A DNA stretch of 64,000 nt, taken from the NCBI RefSeq assembly GCF_017873175.1, contig NZ_JAGGJW010000012.1, positions 1 through 64,000 of the forward strand, given 5' to 3'. This stretch comes from Neorhizobium petrolearium (lineage in GTDB: Bacteria; Pseudomonadota; Alphaproteobacteria; Rhizobiales; Rhizobiaceae). Positions 7,340 to 15,430 of this stretch are shown in pieces. A program made the position numbers and the translations under genes. Numbering within the stretch: position 1 is the first letter of the stretch; every line of letters starts with the position of its first letter. The notes beneath the pieces were generated by a model. That model was not told the DNA's origin. It searched no databases and saw only the letters and a list, made by a program, of their open reading frames with translations.

Positions 7340-9196
7340 TCATGCCGCGGAGGCCGGACCTTCCGGGGGCGTCGCGCCGCTTTTTTCGGGCACCGGCTTG
7401 CCGCGATACTTGCGCAGGAGGTCGCGGATGCGGTGGGCGATCTCGCGCATGTTGATGAAGATCGGCAGGTTGGTCGCCGGCTCCACCGGCTCCAGCGAAA
7501 TGCCGAGGCTGCGGATCTCGTCATGTTCGTCGAGCTCGCGGACGATCAGCACGATCGAACCGAAGCGGATGCGGTCCGCATATTCCGCTCTTCCGCCAAG
7601 CCTGGAGGTCATCAGGTCGCCGACCGTCATGTTCTGCTCGTTGGCGGATAGCAGGCCGGGCCCGTAGGCCGCATCGAGCTCCCTTGCAGGGCGCGTCGGC
7701 GAGATGGCGAAGGCGCCGAAGAATTCGGCATCGTCCTCCTCGACCGGCACGCGGCTTGCGAAAAGGCGATCGAGAAGCTTCGTGTAGCTGGGCGCCACGA
7801 AGAGATAGACCTGGTCGCCTTCCTTCAGCCGCCCGGCATATTGGTAGCGCATGCTGCGGCCGTCGCGGATGACGAGCGACGGCATCGCCCAGCGTGGGAT
7901 GCGCTCGCCGCTCAGGATCGGGCTGTCCTTCATGACGCGGTAGGAGATCAGTTCGTGGGTCGCCTTGCCGGGCAGGTCCAGTTCGACCTTGTCGACCGCC
8001 CCCATGCGCGGCGGGATGATGAGGCCGAGCCTTTCGGCAACCGGCCTGATCGTCCAGCCCTGGACCAGCAGGGAAGCGAGCACGATGATGAAGGTCGTGT
8101 TGAAGAAGACGGAGCCGGTTTCGACCCCGCTCAGGATCGGCATGATCGCAAGCAGGATCGACACCGCCCCGCGCAGGCCCACCCAGGCGACGAAGCCGGT
8201 TTCCTGCTGGGTGAAGTCGTAGGGGAGCAGGCTGAGCCAGACGGCGACGGGGCGGGCGACGAACATCAGGAAAAGCGCAAGGCCGATCGCCGGCAGGAGG
8301 ATGGCTGGAAACTGCGAGGGCGTGGCGAGCAGGCCGAGCACCAGGAACATGATGATCTGCGCAAGCCAGGTCAGCCCTTCGTTGAAACGGACGATCTGCT
8401 GCTTGGCGAACATCCGGCGGTTGCCGGAATAGATGCCGGCGACATAGACGGCCAGGAAGCCGCTGCCACCCATGACGCCGGTGAAGGCGAAGACGAGCAG
8501 CGCCAGCGTCAGCACGAAGATCGGCGCAAGCCCCCGGTCGGAGGTGAAGCGGTTCAGCACCCAGACGATCATCATGCCGCCGAACAGGCCGAATATCAGA
8601 CCGAGCCCCATCTGCTCGATGAAAAGCATCAGGAAACGGAAGTCCAGGCCGGAAAAGCCCTGGCCGGTGGCGACCAGTTCCGACAGCGCGATCGTCAGGA
8701 AGATCGCCATAGGGTCGTTGGTGCCGGATTCCACCTCCAGCGTCGAGCGCACCCGGTCGCGGATGTTGATGCCGCCAATGCGCAGCAGGAAGAAGACGGC
8801 GGCGGCATCCGTGGACGCGACGATCGAGCCGAGCAGCAGGCCTTCGACAAAGGAGAAGCCGAGGAAGAGCGAGGCGGCAATCGCGAAAATGCCGGCCGTC
8901 AGGAGCACGCCGGCAGAGGCCAAGGTCAGCGCCGGCGCGGCGGCGATGCGGAAGGAATGAGCGGGCGTCATGAAGCCGGAATCGAAGAGCACGATCGCCA
9001 GTGCCAGCGATCCCAGCATGAAGGTGAAGGAGTAGTTCTCGAACTGGATGCCGAGGCCATCGACGCCGGCGAGCAGGCCGATCGACAGGAAGACCAGGAG
9101 GAGGGGGGCGCCGAAGCGAAAGGCAAGCAGGCTCGAAAGGGCAGCCGACAGCACCAGGACCGTGCCGACCAGCAGGATGATGTAGAATGCCTCCAC
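7340..9196 (-). CDS. potassium/proton antiporter, CPA family (NhaP2/CvrA type)
   Basis: A 618-residue protein. Residues 1-385 form a Na+/H+ exchanger membrane domain with about 12 segments. It includes STDAAAVFFLLR (near 131) and EVESGTNDPMAIF (near 155), the conserved acidic ion-binding region of NhaP-type antiporters. Residues about 400-480 form a TrkA-C (RCK-C) regulatory domain, and the tail resembles CorC/HlyC. That three-part build is typical of CvrA/NhaP2 K+/H+ antiporters that protect against excess potassium. It is a single gene facing away from the ArsR cassette. Confidence 0.88.
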   Translation of the reverse strand: MEAFYIILLVGTVLVLSAALSSLLAFRFGAPLLLVFLSIGLLAGVDGLGIQFENYSFTFMLGSLALAIVLFDSGFMTPAHSFRIAAAPALTLASAGVLLTAGIFAIAASLFLGFSFVEGLLLGSIVASTDAAAVFFLLRIGGINIRDRVRSTLEVESGTNDPMAIFLTIALSELVATGQGFSGLDFRFLMLFIEQMGLGLIFGLFGGMMIVWVLNRFTSDRGLAPIFVLTLALLVFAFTGVMGGSGFLAVYVAGIYSGNRRMFAKQQIVRFNEGLTWLAQIIMFLVLGLLATPSQFPAILLPAIGLALFLMFVARPVAVWLSLLPYDFTQQETGFVAWVGLRGAVSILLAIMPILSGVETGSVFFNTTFIIVLASLLVQGWTIRPVAERLGLIIPPRMGAVDKVELDLPGKATHELISYRVMKDSPILSGERIPRWAMPSLVIRDGRSMRYQYAGRLKEGDQVYLFVAPSYTKLLDRLFASRVPVEEDDAEFFGAFAISPTRPARELDAAYGPGLLSANEQNMTVGDLMTSRLGGRAEYADRIRFGSIVLIVRELDEHDEIRSLGISLEPVEPATNLPIFINMREIAHRIRDLLRKYRGKPVPEKSGATPPEGPASAA

Positions 9197-9598
9197 CGAA
9201 TTAAGCCCCTTCCTTCACACCTCGCTCGTGACACGATCCCCGCCCGCAGTCCCGATCGCCGGAACTGTGCTGTGCCGCCCGTGCGGCTTTGCAAGAATGA
9301 GGCAGATCCCGACTGGAAGCCAGGCGAATCGATACGATGCGTTGATTAGGGAGGAACAAATCCGGCAAGAGAAGGGCGGGATATAAAAAACCTATAAAGA
9401 AAAAGTGGCCGCACCCCTGACTGAAATGTGGAATACCTGGCGTCGCAAAAGTCGCTCGCATAGTTCGGAATTTTGCCGTTGAGCTTTGCGACAGAAATTC
9501 CTTCTTTGCTCAGCGGCCGCCGGTTTCCCGGCGAAAATCAGCATTCTCGCGACAAAGAGAAGCGTAGTGCCGTCAGGCTTAGAATTAGCTTGCGAATC
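9197..9598. other. gene-free divergent region between the antiporter and ArsR genes
   Basis: About 400 bases with no supportable gene. Contains an AT-rich patch at 9380-9402, a repeat element (9421-9502) related to 21401-21470, and leads into the ArsR operator palindrome at 9599. Promoters for both flanking genes must lie here. Confidence 0.5.
9421..9502. repeat. dispersed repeat, copy A
   Basis: Shares the start CTGAAATGTGGAATA and the end TTTGCGACAG-A-TT with the segment at 21401-21470, with a variable middle. Internally it carries TCGCAAAA and GCTTTGCGA, which can pair. Both copies sit next to gene ends without coding potential. Confidence 0.4.
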
Positions 9599-9618
9599 AC
9601 ATAAGTATGCGCTTATGT
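9599..9618. promoter_or_regulatory. 20 bp palindrome, candidate ArsR autorepressor operator
   Basis: ACATAAG and CTTATGT arms with a 6-base spacer, lying just before the chosen ATG of the ArsR gene (9625). Position and arm length fit a winged-helix dimer. The palindrome overlaps an upstream in-frame ATG (9607), which argues that translation starts at 9625. Confidence 0.6.
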
Positions 9619-9624
9619 TTTGGC

Positions 9625-9939
9625 ATGATCGAGAATGATATTTTCCGAGCTTTGTCCGATCCGACCCGTCGCGCGATCTTCGAGAAATTGGCGGCGGGCG
9701 GCATGAACGCCAGCGCCCTGCGCGAGGGTATGGAGATCAGCCAGCCGGCTATGTCTCAACATCTCGCCGTGCTGCGGAGCGCCAAGCTCGTGAGGGAAGA
9801 ACGGCAGGGGCGTTTCGTGAATTACGAAGTCGATCCGGATGGTTTGGCTCTCATCGCGCAATGGTTGGAGAAGTATCGCGCCTACTGGCCCGCGCGTATC
9901 GAAGCTCTCAAGGTCTTGCTGAAGGATATGGATCAATGA
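9625..9939 (+). CDS. ArsR/SmtB-family transcriptional regulator
   Basis: A 104-residue winged-helix protein, DNA-binding and cytoplasmic. It begins IENDIFRALSDPTRRAIFEKL, with the recognition helix region ISQPAMSQHLAVLRSAKLV at about 38-56 and the wing RQGRFVNYEVD. No cysteine metal-binding motif is present, so it belongs to the subgroup paired with SRPBCC proteins rather than metal sensors. The start was set at 9625 because the upstream ATG is inside the palindromic operator. It overlaps the SRPBCC gene by 4 bases (ATGA). Confidence 0.88.
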   Translation: MIENDIFRALSDPTRRAIFEKLAAGGMNASALREGMEISQPAMSQHLAVLRSAKLVREERQGRFVNYEVDPDGLALIAQWLEKYRAYWPARIEALKVLLKDMDQ

Positions 9940-10295
9940 ACGACGGAAAGACCAAGAGGCCGAATAACGGCATTGAGCTGGAATTCGACCTGGATGAACC
10001 ACCGCAAAAGGTCTGGCGTGCGATCAGCATTCCAGGGTTTCGGGACAACTGGCTGCCGAAGGACGCATTGGTCGATTCGGAAGCGACAGCCATCACTCCC
10101 GGTCAAGAAGTCCGCTATAGGCTGCGCGACGGCACCCCGCCATTCCTCGAAAGCACTGTGACGTTCACGATCGGCCCGAATACGACCGGTGGAACCCGCC
10201 TTCGGATCATCCACGAGCTGACCGATGCGAGGTACGACCGGATGGCGAAGGCCGCTGCAAACAGTAACAATCCGGCACTCATGCTCGCAGCCTGA
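9936..10295 (+). CDS. SRPBCC (AHSA1/START-like) domain protein
   Basis: A 119-residue protein with the beta-alpha grip typical of the SRPBCC superfamily: IELEFDLDEPPQKVWRAIS at residues 12-30 and LRIIHELTD near 90. Such proteins bind hydrophobic ligands, and next to ArsR regulators they are a common two-gene unit. The second half is shorter than in full AHSA1 proteins (about 140-150 residues). It is translationally coupled to ArsR and followed after 44 bases by clpP. The ligand and role are unknown. Confidence 0.78.
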   Translation: MNDGKTKRPNNGIELEFDLDEPPQKVWRAISIPGFRDNWLPKDALVDSEATAITPGQEVRYRLRDGTPPFLESTVTFTIGPNTTGGTRLRIIHELTDARYDRMAKAAANSNNPALMLAA

Positions 10296-10339
10296 CGCGA
10301 CAAGCTTCCTTTCAAATTTGAAAAGATTGGAGTTCGCCA

Positions 10340-10951
10340 ATGCGCGAAGCAATGCAACTCATCCCTATGGTCATAGAACAATCCAGTAGAGGGGAGAGGT
10401 CCTTCGATATCTACTCCCGCCTTCTCCGCGAGCGGATCATCTTCCTCAGCGGCGAGGTGAACGATACCGTTTCCGCACTGGTCTGCGCGCAGTTGCTATT
10501 CCTTGAGGCTGAAAACCCGAAGAAGCCGATCAATCTCTACATCAATTCGCCGGGCGGCGTCGTGACCAGTGGCCTTGCTATGTATGATACCATGCGCTTT
10601 GTCCGCGCGCCGGTGCATACGCTCTGCATGGGAACGGCCCGTTCCATGGGCTCGTTTCTGCTGATGGCAGGCGAACCCGGTGAAAGAGTCGCGTTGCCCA
10701 ATGCCAGCATCCTCATTCACCAACCTTCCGGCGGCTTCCAGGGTCAGGCTTCAGATATGCTGATCCATGCCGAGGAAATGCTGAAAACCAAGCAACGCAT
10801 GACACGGCTCTATGCAGAGCATTGCGGCCGCTCCTATGAAGAGTTCGAGCAGGCGATGGACCGGGATCGCTTCATGACGGCGCAAGAAGCACTGGAATGG
10901 GGCCTTATCGACCGCATCTTGCAGGCGCGCGAAGACGCGGCTGAACTATAA
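10340..10951 (+). CDS. clpP: ATP-dependent Clp protease proteolytic subunit (paralogue)
   Basis: A 203-residue serine protease with the ClpP catalytic triad visible as Ser102 (TARSMGSF), His127 (ILIHQPSGG) and Asp176 (DRDRFMTAQEA). The YINSPGGVV oxyanion/substrate loop is at 67-75. No clpX or clpA gene follows, unlike the main alphaproteobacterial clpP locus, so this is likely a secondary copy. It lies 44 bases after the SRPBCC gene, suggesting control by the ArsR repressor. The start ATG is preceded by GGAG. Confidence 0.92.
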   Translation: MREAMQLIPMVIEQSSRGERSFDIYSRLLRERIIFLSGEVNDTVSALVCAQLLFLEAENPKKPINLYINSPGGVVTSGLAMYDTMRFVRAPVHTLCMGTARSMGSFLLMAGEPGERVALPNASILIHQPSGGFQGQASDMLIHAEEMLKTKQRMTRLYAEHCGRSYEEFEQAMDRDRFMTAQEALEWGLIDRILQAREDAAEL

Positions 10952-10956
10952 GCAGG

Positions 10957-10994
10957 CCCTCACCCTAACCTTCTCCCCGCAAGCGGGAAGAAGG
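10957..10994. repeat. rhizobial palindromic repeat, single unit
   Basis: CCCTCACCCTAA followed by a hairpin CCTTCTCCCCGC / GCGGGAAGAAGG. Its wording is the reverse complement of the right half of the element at 26302-26440. It lies between the convergent clpP and gap genes and may also work as a weak terminator. Confidence 0.65.
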
Positions 10995-11011
10995 TGACGG
11001 GTATCGTCCGC

Positions 11012-12022
11012 TCAGATCAGCTTTGCAAGCACGATCGCCGTGTCCGCCATGCGGTTGGAGAAGCCCCATTCGTTGTCGTACCAGGTGAGGATGCGTACGA
11101 AATTGCCTTCCATGACCTTGGTCTGATCGATCGCGAAGATCGAGGAATGGCTGTCGTGGTTGAAGTCGCGGGAAACCAGTGGCTCCTCGGTATAGGCGAG
11201 AACGCCCTTCAGCGCGCCGTTGGCGGCGGCCTTGATGGCCTCGTTGATTTCTTCCTTGGTCGTGTTGCGCTTGGCGACGAACTTTAGGTCGACGACGGAG
11301 ACGTTCGGCGTCGGGACGCGGATCGAGGAGCCGTCGAGCTTGCCCTTCAGTTCCGGCAGCACGAGGCCGACGGCCTTGGCGGCACCCGTCGATGTCGGGA
11401 TCATCGAAAGTGCCGCGGCGCGGGCGCGGTAGAGGTCCTTGTGCATCTGGTCGAGCGACGGCTGGTCGTTCGTGTAGGAGTGGATCGTGGTCATGAAGCC
11501 ATGATCGACGCCCACGAGGTCGTTCAGCACCTTGACGACCGGCACGAGGCAGTTGGTCGTGCAGGAGGCATTGGAGACGACCAGGTGTTCGCTGGTCAGC
11601 TTGTCGTGGTTGACGCCGTAGACCACCGTGAGGTCGGCACCGTCGGCGGGGGCCGAGACGAGAACGCGCTTGGCGCCGGCGGTCAGATGGGCGGCGGCCT
11701 TGTCGCGGGCGGTGAAGATGCCCGTGCATTCCATGGCGATGTCGACGCCGAGTTCCCGGTGCGGCAGGGTCGCCGGGTCCTTGATCGCGGTCACCTTGAT
11801 CGGCTTGCCGCCGTTGATGGCGATCGTGTCGCCTTCGACTTTCACTTCAGCGGGAAAGCGGCCGTGGATGGAATCGTAGCGCAGCAGGTGCGCATTGGTC
11901 TCGACCGGGCCGAGATCGTTGATGGCGACGACTTCGATATCGGTGCGGCCGGATTCCACGATGGCGCGCAGAACGTTGCGGCCGATGCGGCCGAACCCGT
12001 TGATGGCAACCTTGACAGTCAT
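11012..12022 (-). CDS. gap: glyceraldehyde-3-phosphate dehydrogenase, type I
   Basis: A 336-residue homotetrameric enzyme that oxidises glyceraldehyde 3-phosphate with NAD(P)+ and phosphate. Visible are the Rossmann start INGFGRIGRN (8-16), the catalytic Cys154 in SNASCTTNCLVP and the C-terminal WYDNEWGFSNRM. The length is standard. It lies 47 bases after tkt on the same strand, so tkt-gap is an operon. With pgk and fbaB further downstream it forms the carbon-metabolism block. Confidence 0.97.
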   Translation of the reverse strand: MTVKVAINGFGRIGRNVLRAIVESGRTDIEVVAINDLGPVETNAHLLRYDSIHGRFPAEVKVEGDTIAINGGKPIKVTAIKDPATLPHRELGVDIAMECTGIFTARDKAAAHLTAGAKRVLVSAPADGADLTVVYGVNHDKLTSEHLVVSNASCTTNCLVPVVKVLNDLVGVDHGFMTTIHSYTNDQPSLDQMHKDLYRARAAALSMIPTSTGAAKAVGLVLPELKGKLDGSSIRVPTPNVSVVDLKFVAKRNTTKEEINEAIKAAANGALKGVLAYTEEPLVSRDFNHDSHSSIFAIDQTKVMEGNFVRILTWYDNEWGFSNRMADTAIVLAKLI

Positions 12023-12069
12023 TTCTGATACTCCCGCTTCTTACAGGTCTCTGGGTGAATGGTTCCGGC

Positions 12070-14052
12070 TCACGCGAGCTCTTTCTCGGCAGCGGCGACG
12101 ACCGCTTCCGCGGTAATGCCGAAATGCTTGTAGAGATCCTTGGCCGGACCGGAGGCGCCGAAGGACTTCATGCCGATGAAGACGCCCTTCGGGCCGATGA
12201 AGTGATCCCAGCCTTCGCGCACCGCTGCCTCGACGGCGATCTTGACCGGCGAGTTGCCGACGATCGCCTGCTGGTAGGCTTCCGGCTGCTCCAGGAAGAG
12301 TTCGACACAGGGGACCGAAACGACGCGCGTCGCGATCCCCTTGCCGTCGAGGACAGCCTGGGCCTTCAGCGCGATCTCGACTTCCGAGCCGGACGCGAAG
12401 ATCGTCACCCTGGCGTCGCTTGCGGAAACCAGTTCGTAGGCTCCGTGGGCGCAGAGGTTCTTCTCTTCGTAGGTCTTGCGGGCAGGCGTCAAGTTCTGGC
12501 GGGTGAGCGCCAGGCCGGAGGGGCGATGCTTTTCCTTGAGCGCCAGCTGCCAGCATTCCGCCGTCTCGGTCTCGTCGGCCGGACGGAAGAGGAGCAGGTT
12601 CGGGATCGCCCGCAGCGCAGCCAGGTGCTCGACCGGCTGGTGGGTCGGGCCGTCCTCGCCGACGCCGATCGAGTCATGCGTCCAGACGTGAACGACGCGG
12701 ATGCCCATCAATGCCGCGAGGCGGACGGACGGGCGGCAATAGTCCGAGAAGATCAGGAAGCCGCCGGAATAGGGGATCAGGCCGCCATGCAGGGCGATCC
12801 CGTTCATGGCCGCCGCCGTCGCATGCTCGCGGATGCCCCAGTGCATGTAGCGTCCGGAGAAGTCGGTCGGCGTGATCGACTTCATCTGGCTGGTCTTGGT
12901 GTTGTTCGACGGCGTCAGGTCGGCGGAACCGCCGAGCGTTTCCGGCACAAGCCCATTGATGATTTCAAGCGCATCCTCGGAGGCCTTGCGGGTTGCGACC
13001 GTCGGATTGTTCTCGGCAACCTTCCTCTTGAAGGCGTCGATGGCGCTATCGAAGCTGCCCGGCAGGTCGCCGGCGAAGCGGCGGACGAACTCAGACTTCT
13101 TTTCTGCCGGCGCGGCGGCGAGGCGATCTTCCCATTCCTTGCGTGTCTTGGTGGAGCGCAGGCCTGCGAGGCGCCAGGCATCCAGCACGTCGGCGGGGAC
13201 GACGAAGGCTTCCGCCTCCCAGCCCAGCGCCTTGCGGGTCGCGGCGATTTCCTCCGCGCCAAGCGGCGAGCCGTGCACCTTGTGCGTACCGGCCTTGTTC
13301 GGAGCGCCGAAGCCGATGATCGTCTTGGCTGCGATGAAGGTGGGACGATCAGATTTCTGGGCGGCTTCGATGGCGGCGGCGATCTGATCGGGATCGTGAC
13401 CATCGATCTCGATCGTGTTCCAATGCGCAGCCTTGAAGCGGGCGATCTGGTCGGTGGAATCGGCGAGGCTCACGGGGCCGTCGATGGTAATGTTGTTATT
13501 GTCCCAGATGAGCACGAGCTTGTTGAGCTTGAGATGTCCGGCAAGTGCGATCGCTTCCTGGCTGATACCTTCCATCAGGCAGCCATCGCCGCAAAGCGCG
13601 TATGTATAATGGCTCTGCAGGTCGGAGCCGAATTCTTCTTCAAGCTTGCGCTCGGCGATCGCCATGCCGACTGAGTTGGCAATGCCCTGGCCGAGCGGGC
13701 CGGTGGTCGTCTCGATGCCCGAGGCATGGCCGTATTCGGGGTGGCCGGCCGTCTTGGAGCCGAGCTGGCGGAACTGCTTGATGTCCTCGATAGTCATATC
13801 CTCATATCCCGTGAGATAGAGGAGCGAATAGAGGAGCATCGAACCGTGACCGGCGGACAGTACGAAACGGTCGCGGTCCGGCCAGAGCGGGTTCTTCGGA
13901 TCGAATTTCAGGTAGCGGGTGAAGAGCACGGTCGCGATGTCGGCGGCGCCCATCGGCAGGCCTGGATGGCCCGAATTGGCCTTTTCCACAGCATCCATGG
14001 CAAGGAATCGGATCGCATTCGCCATCCGGTTATGTTTGTCGCGAGAGGTCAT
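12070..14052 (-). CDS. tkt: transketolase
   Basis: A 661-residue thiamine-diphosphate enzyme of the pentose phosphate (and Calvin) pathway that moves two-carbon units between sugar phosphates. Markers: AMDAVEKANSGHPGLPMGAAD near the N-terminus, the ThDP motif GDGCLMEGISQEA (about 154-166) and NNNITIDG, and the pyrimidine domain with HDSIGVGEDGPTHQP. I set the start at 14052 (MTSRDKHNRM), matching other transketolases; the longer frame adds 21 unrelated residues. A GC-rich hairpin (14093-14113) lies in its leader. Confidence 0.95.
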   Translation of the reverse strand: MTSRDKHNRMANAIRFLAMDAVEKANSGHPGLPMGAADIATVLFTRYLKFDPKNPLWPDRDRFVLSAGHGSMLLYSLLYLTGYEDMTIEDIKQFRQLGSKTAGHPEYGHASGIETTTGPLGQGIANSVGMAIAERKLEEEFGSDLQSHYTYALCGDGCLMEGISQEAIALAGHLKLNKLVLIWDNNNITIDGPVSLADSTDQIARFKAAHWNTIEIDGHDPDQIAAAIEAAQKSDRPTFIAAKTIIGFGAPNKAGTHKVHGSPLGAEEIAATRKALGWEAEAFVVPADVLDAWRLAGLRSTKTRKEWEDRLAAAPAEKKSEFVRRFAGDLPGSFDSAIDAFKRKVAENNPTVATRKASEDALEIINGLVPETLGGSADLTPSNNTKTSQMKSITPTDFSGRYMHWGIREHATAAAMNGIALHGGLIPYSGGFLIFSDYCRPSVRLAALMGIRVVHVWTHDSIGVGEDGPTHQPVEHLAALRAIPNLLLFRPADETETAECWQLALKEKHRPSGLALTRQNLTPARKTYEEKNLCAHGAYELVSASDARVTIFASGSEVEIALKAQAVLDGKGIATRVVSVPCVELFLEQPEAYQQAIVGNSPVKIAVEAAVREGWDHFIGPKGVFIGMKSFGASGPAKDLYKHFGITAEAVVAAAEKELA

Positions 14053-14394
14053 AGCTAATCCGCTTTTTCCGGGTGTCGGTCGCGGTCCCGTTGGTACCAC
14101 CAGGAGGTGGACCATGGACCGTCGGGGAGCGGCTGATCCTTAGCAGGTGCAACGCGCAAGTCAATAAAAGCACAGGCCCGACGATGGAATGATGGCGAAG
14201 TTTCCCGCATGCTGCCTGATTTATATGCAGTGCGAAGAGCATGTCAAAACACAGGCCATGATCCACAGCTAGAACAGGTTCGGCGGGTTTGGATTGATTG
14301 ACCGCCTTGCAACCCGTGAATAGTCTGTGGCGATTGTGGAGAATGCGGGCCGATGCGATTCGGCCCTCTTCGCGTTTCGACAGGAAGGCTTCTC

Positions 14395-14667
14395 ATGCCG
14401 GCGGAAAAGACGATCGACATGGCGATCTCGGAGCTGAAGGCCGCGATCGGCGGTCTCGAAAGCGCCATCGACGCGCGCATCGAGCGCCAACGCGAAGGCC
14501 AGGAGGTGGAAGGCGAGGTTCGCCGCGTGCACGCGGACCGGGCGCGCCTTGCCCAGGAACTCGACGAATCGCAATTTCGCGCCAACCGCCTGGAAGAAGT
14601 GAACCGGGAAGTCTCGCGGCGCCTGGTGACGGCGATGGAGACCATCCGCGCCGTGCTCGACCGCTGA
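14395..14667 (+). CDS. DUF4164 coiled-coil protein
   Basis: A 90-residue, highly charged, almost wholly helical protein (AISELKAAIGGLESAIDARI through LDESQFRANRLEEVNREV). It matches the DUF4164 family that sits just before zapA in rhizobia. The start at 14395 is preceded by AGGAAGG at ideal spacing; a 7 bp hairpin (14347-14366) lies in the leader. It is 28 bases before zapA, so likely cotranscribed. Function is unknown, but the constant link with zapA suggests a cell-division or envelope connection. Confidence 0.8.
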   Translation: MPAEKTIDMAISELKAAIGGLESAIDARIERQREGQEVEGEVRRVHADRARLAQELDESQFRANRLEEVNREVSRRLVTAMETIRAVLDR

Positions 14668-14695
14668 CGCGGCAACAGGATCAAGAGGGGACCTC

Positions 14696-15073
14696 ATGGC
14701 CCAGGTAACGGTGACGATCGACGGAAAAGCCTATCGCATGGCCTGCGAAGAAGGACAGGAAGAACACCTGACCGAGCTCGCCGAGCGCTTCGACCAGTAT
14801 GTCGGACATCTCAAGAGCCAGTTCGGCGAGATCGGCGATCTCAGGATCACCGTCATGGCCGGCATCATGATTATGGACGAACTGTCCGAGGTGACGCGCA
14901 AGATGGGCAAGCTGGAGGCGGAGGTTGGGGCGCTCAAGGCAAGCAGCGACGGTACGCTCGAAAGCCAGCGGCAGAACGAGCAACTCGTGGTCTCCGCGCT
15001 TGGCGAACTCGCCTCCCGGCTCGAGGGCCTGACCGCGAAGCTCAACGGGCGTGCTTCGGCGACCGTGAACTAG
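14696..15073 (+). CDS. zapA: cell division protein ZapA
   Basis: A 125-residue protein starting VTVTIDGKAYRMACEEGQEEHLTELAERFD, the canonical ZapA globular head, followed by a coiled-coil tail to about residue 110. ZapA binds FtsZ and cross-links protofilaments at the division ring. It sits in the ancient zapA-6S RNA neighbourhood shared with gammaproteobacteria. The ribosome site is AGAGGGG 8 bases before the start. Confidence 0.9.
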   Translation: MAQVTVTIDGKAYRMACEEGQEEHLTELAERFDQYVGHLKSQFGEIGDLRITVMAGIMIMDELSEVTRKMGKLEAEVGALKASSDGTLESQRQNEQLVVSALGELASRLEGLTAKLNGRASATVN

Positions 15074-15154
15074 CCAACAGGCGCTGGCGACCGGCGATAA
15101 AAAATGGCCGCGCCGCCACTGGTGCGAAGCCGCTTTCCTCCTTATATTGGCCTC

Positions 15155-15311
15155 GCGGTCTGTGCTTCTCGACAGGAACACTGAATCCTCGGGGCCATAC
15201 CCGATCCTTAGGGAGCTGTCCCTGACCAGGCTCGTGGGCCTGGACATACGGCGCCCACCTACGTAAGTAGGCGCCCAGGATCGAAAGCTTCCATCGGTTG
15301 TCTCGGATCGC
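15155..15311 (+). ncRNA. ssrS: 6S RNA
   Basis: The stretch right after zapA folds as a long rod. Closing stem GCGGTCT (15155-15161) pairs with GGATCGC (15305-15311), and there are internal stems GATCCTTAGGG / CCCAGGATC, CCAGGC / GGCCTGG and CCTAC-GTAA-GTAGG. A TATATT -10 element at 15143-15148 sets the start near 15155. 6S RNA binds RNA polymerase holoenzyme and mimics an open promoter. Position after zapA is the classic location; the ends are estimates from the stem. Confidence 0.85.
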
Positions 15312-15430
15312 ACTCTATCCTTTGTTCCTCAACAGATCATCTTCGCGGGCGTCCGTACCGTTCGGCGCTTGAAAACGGTGGCGAGGCAACCAACTTCTTG
15401 CCGTCCCCTTCCACCAGCGGCTTGTTTTCA

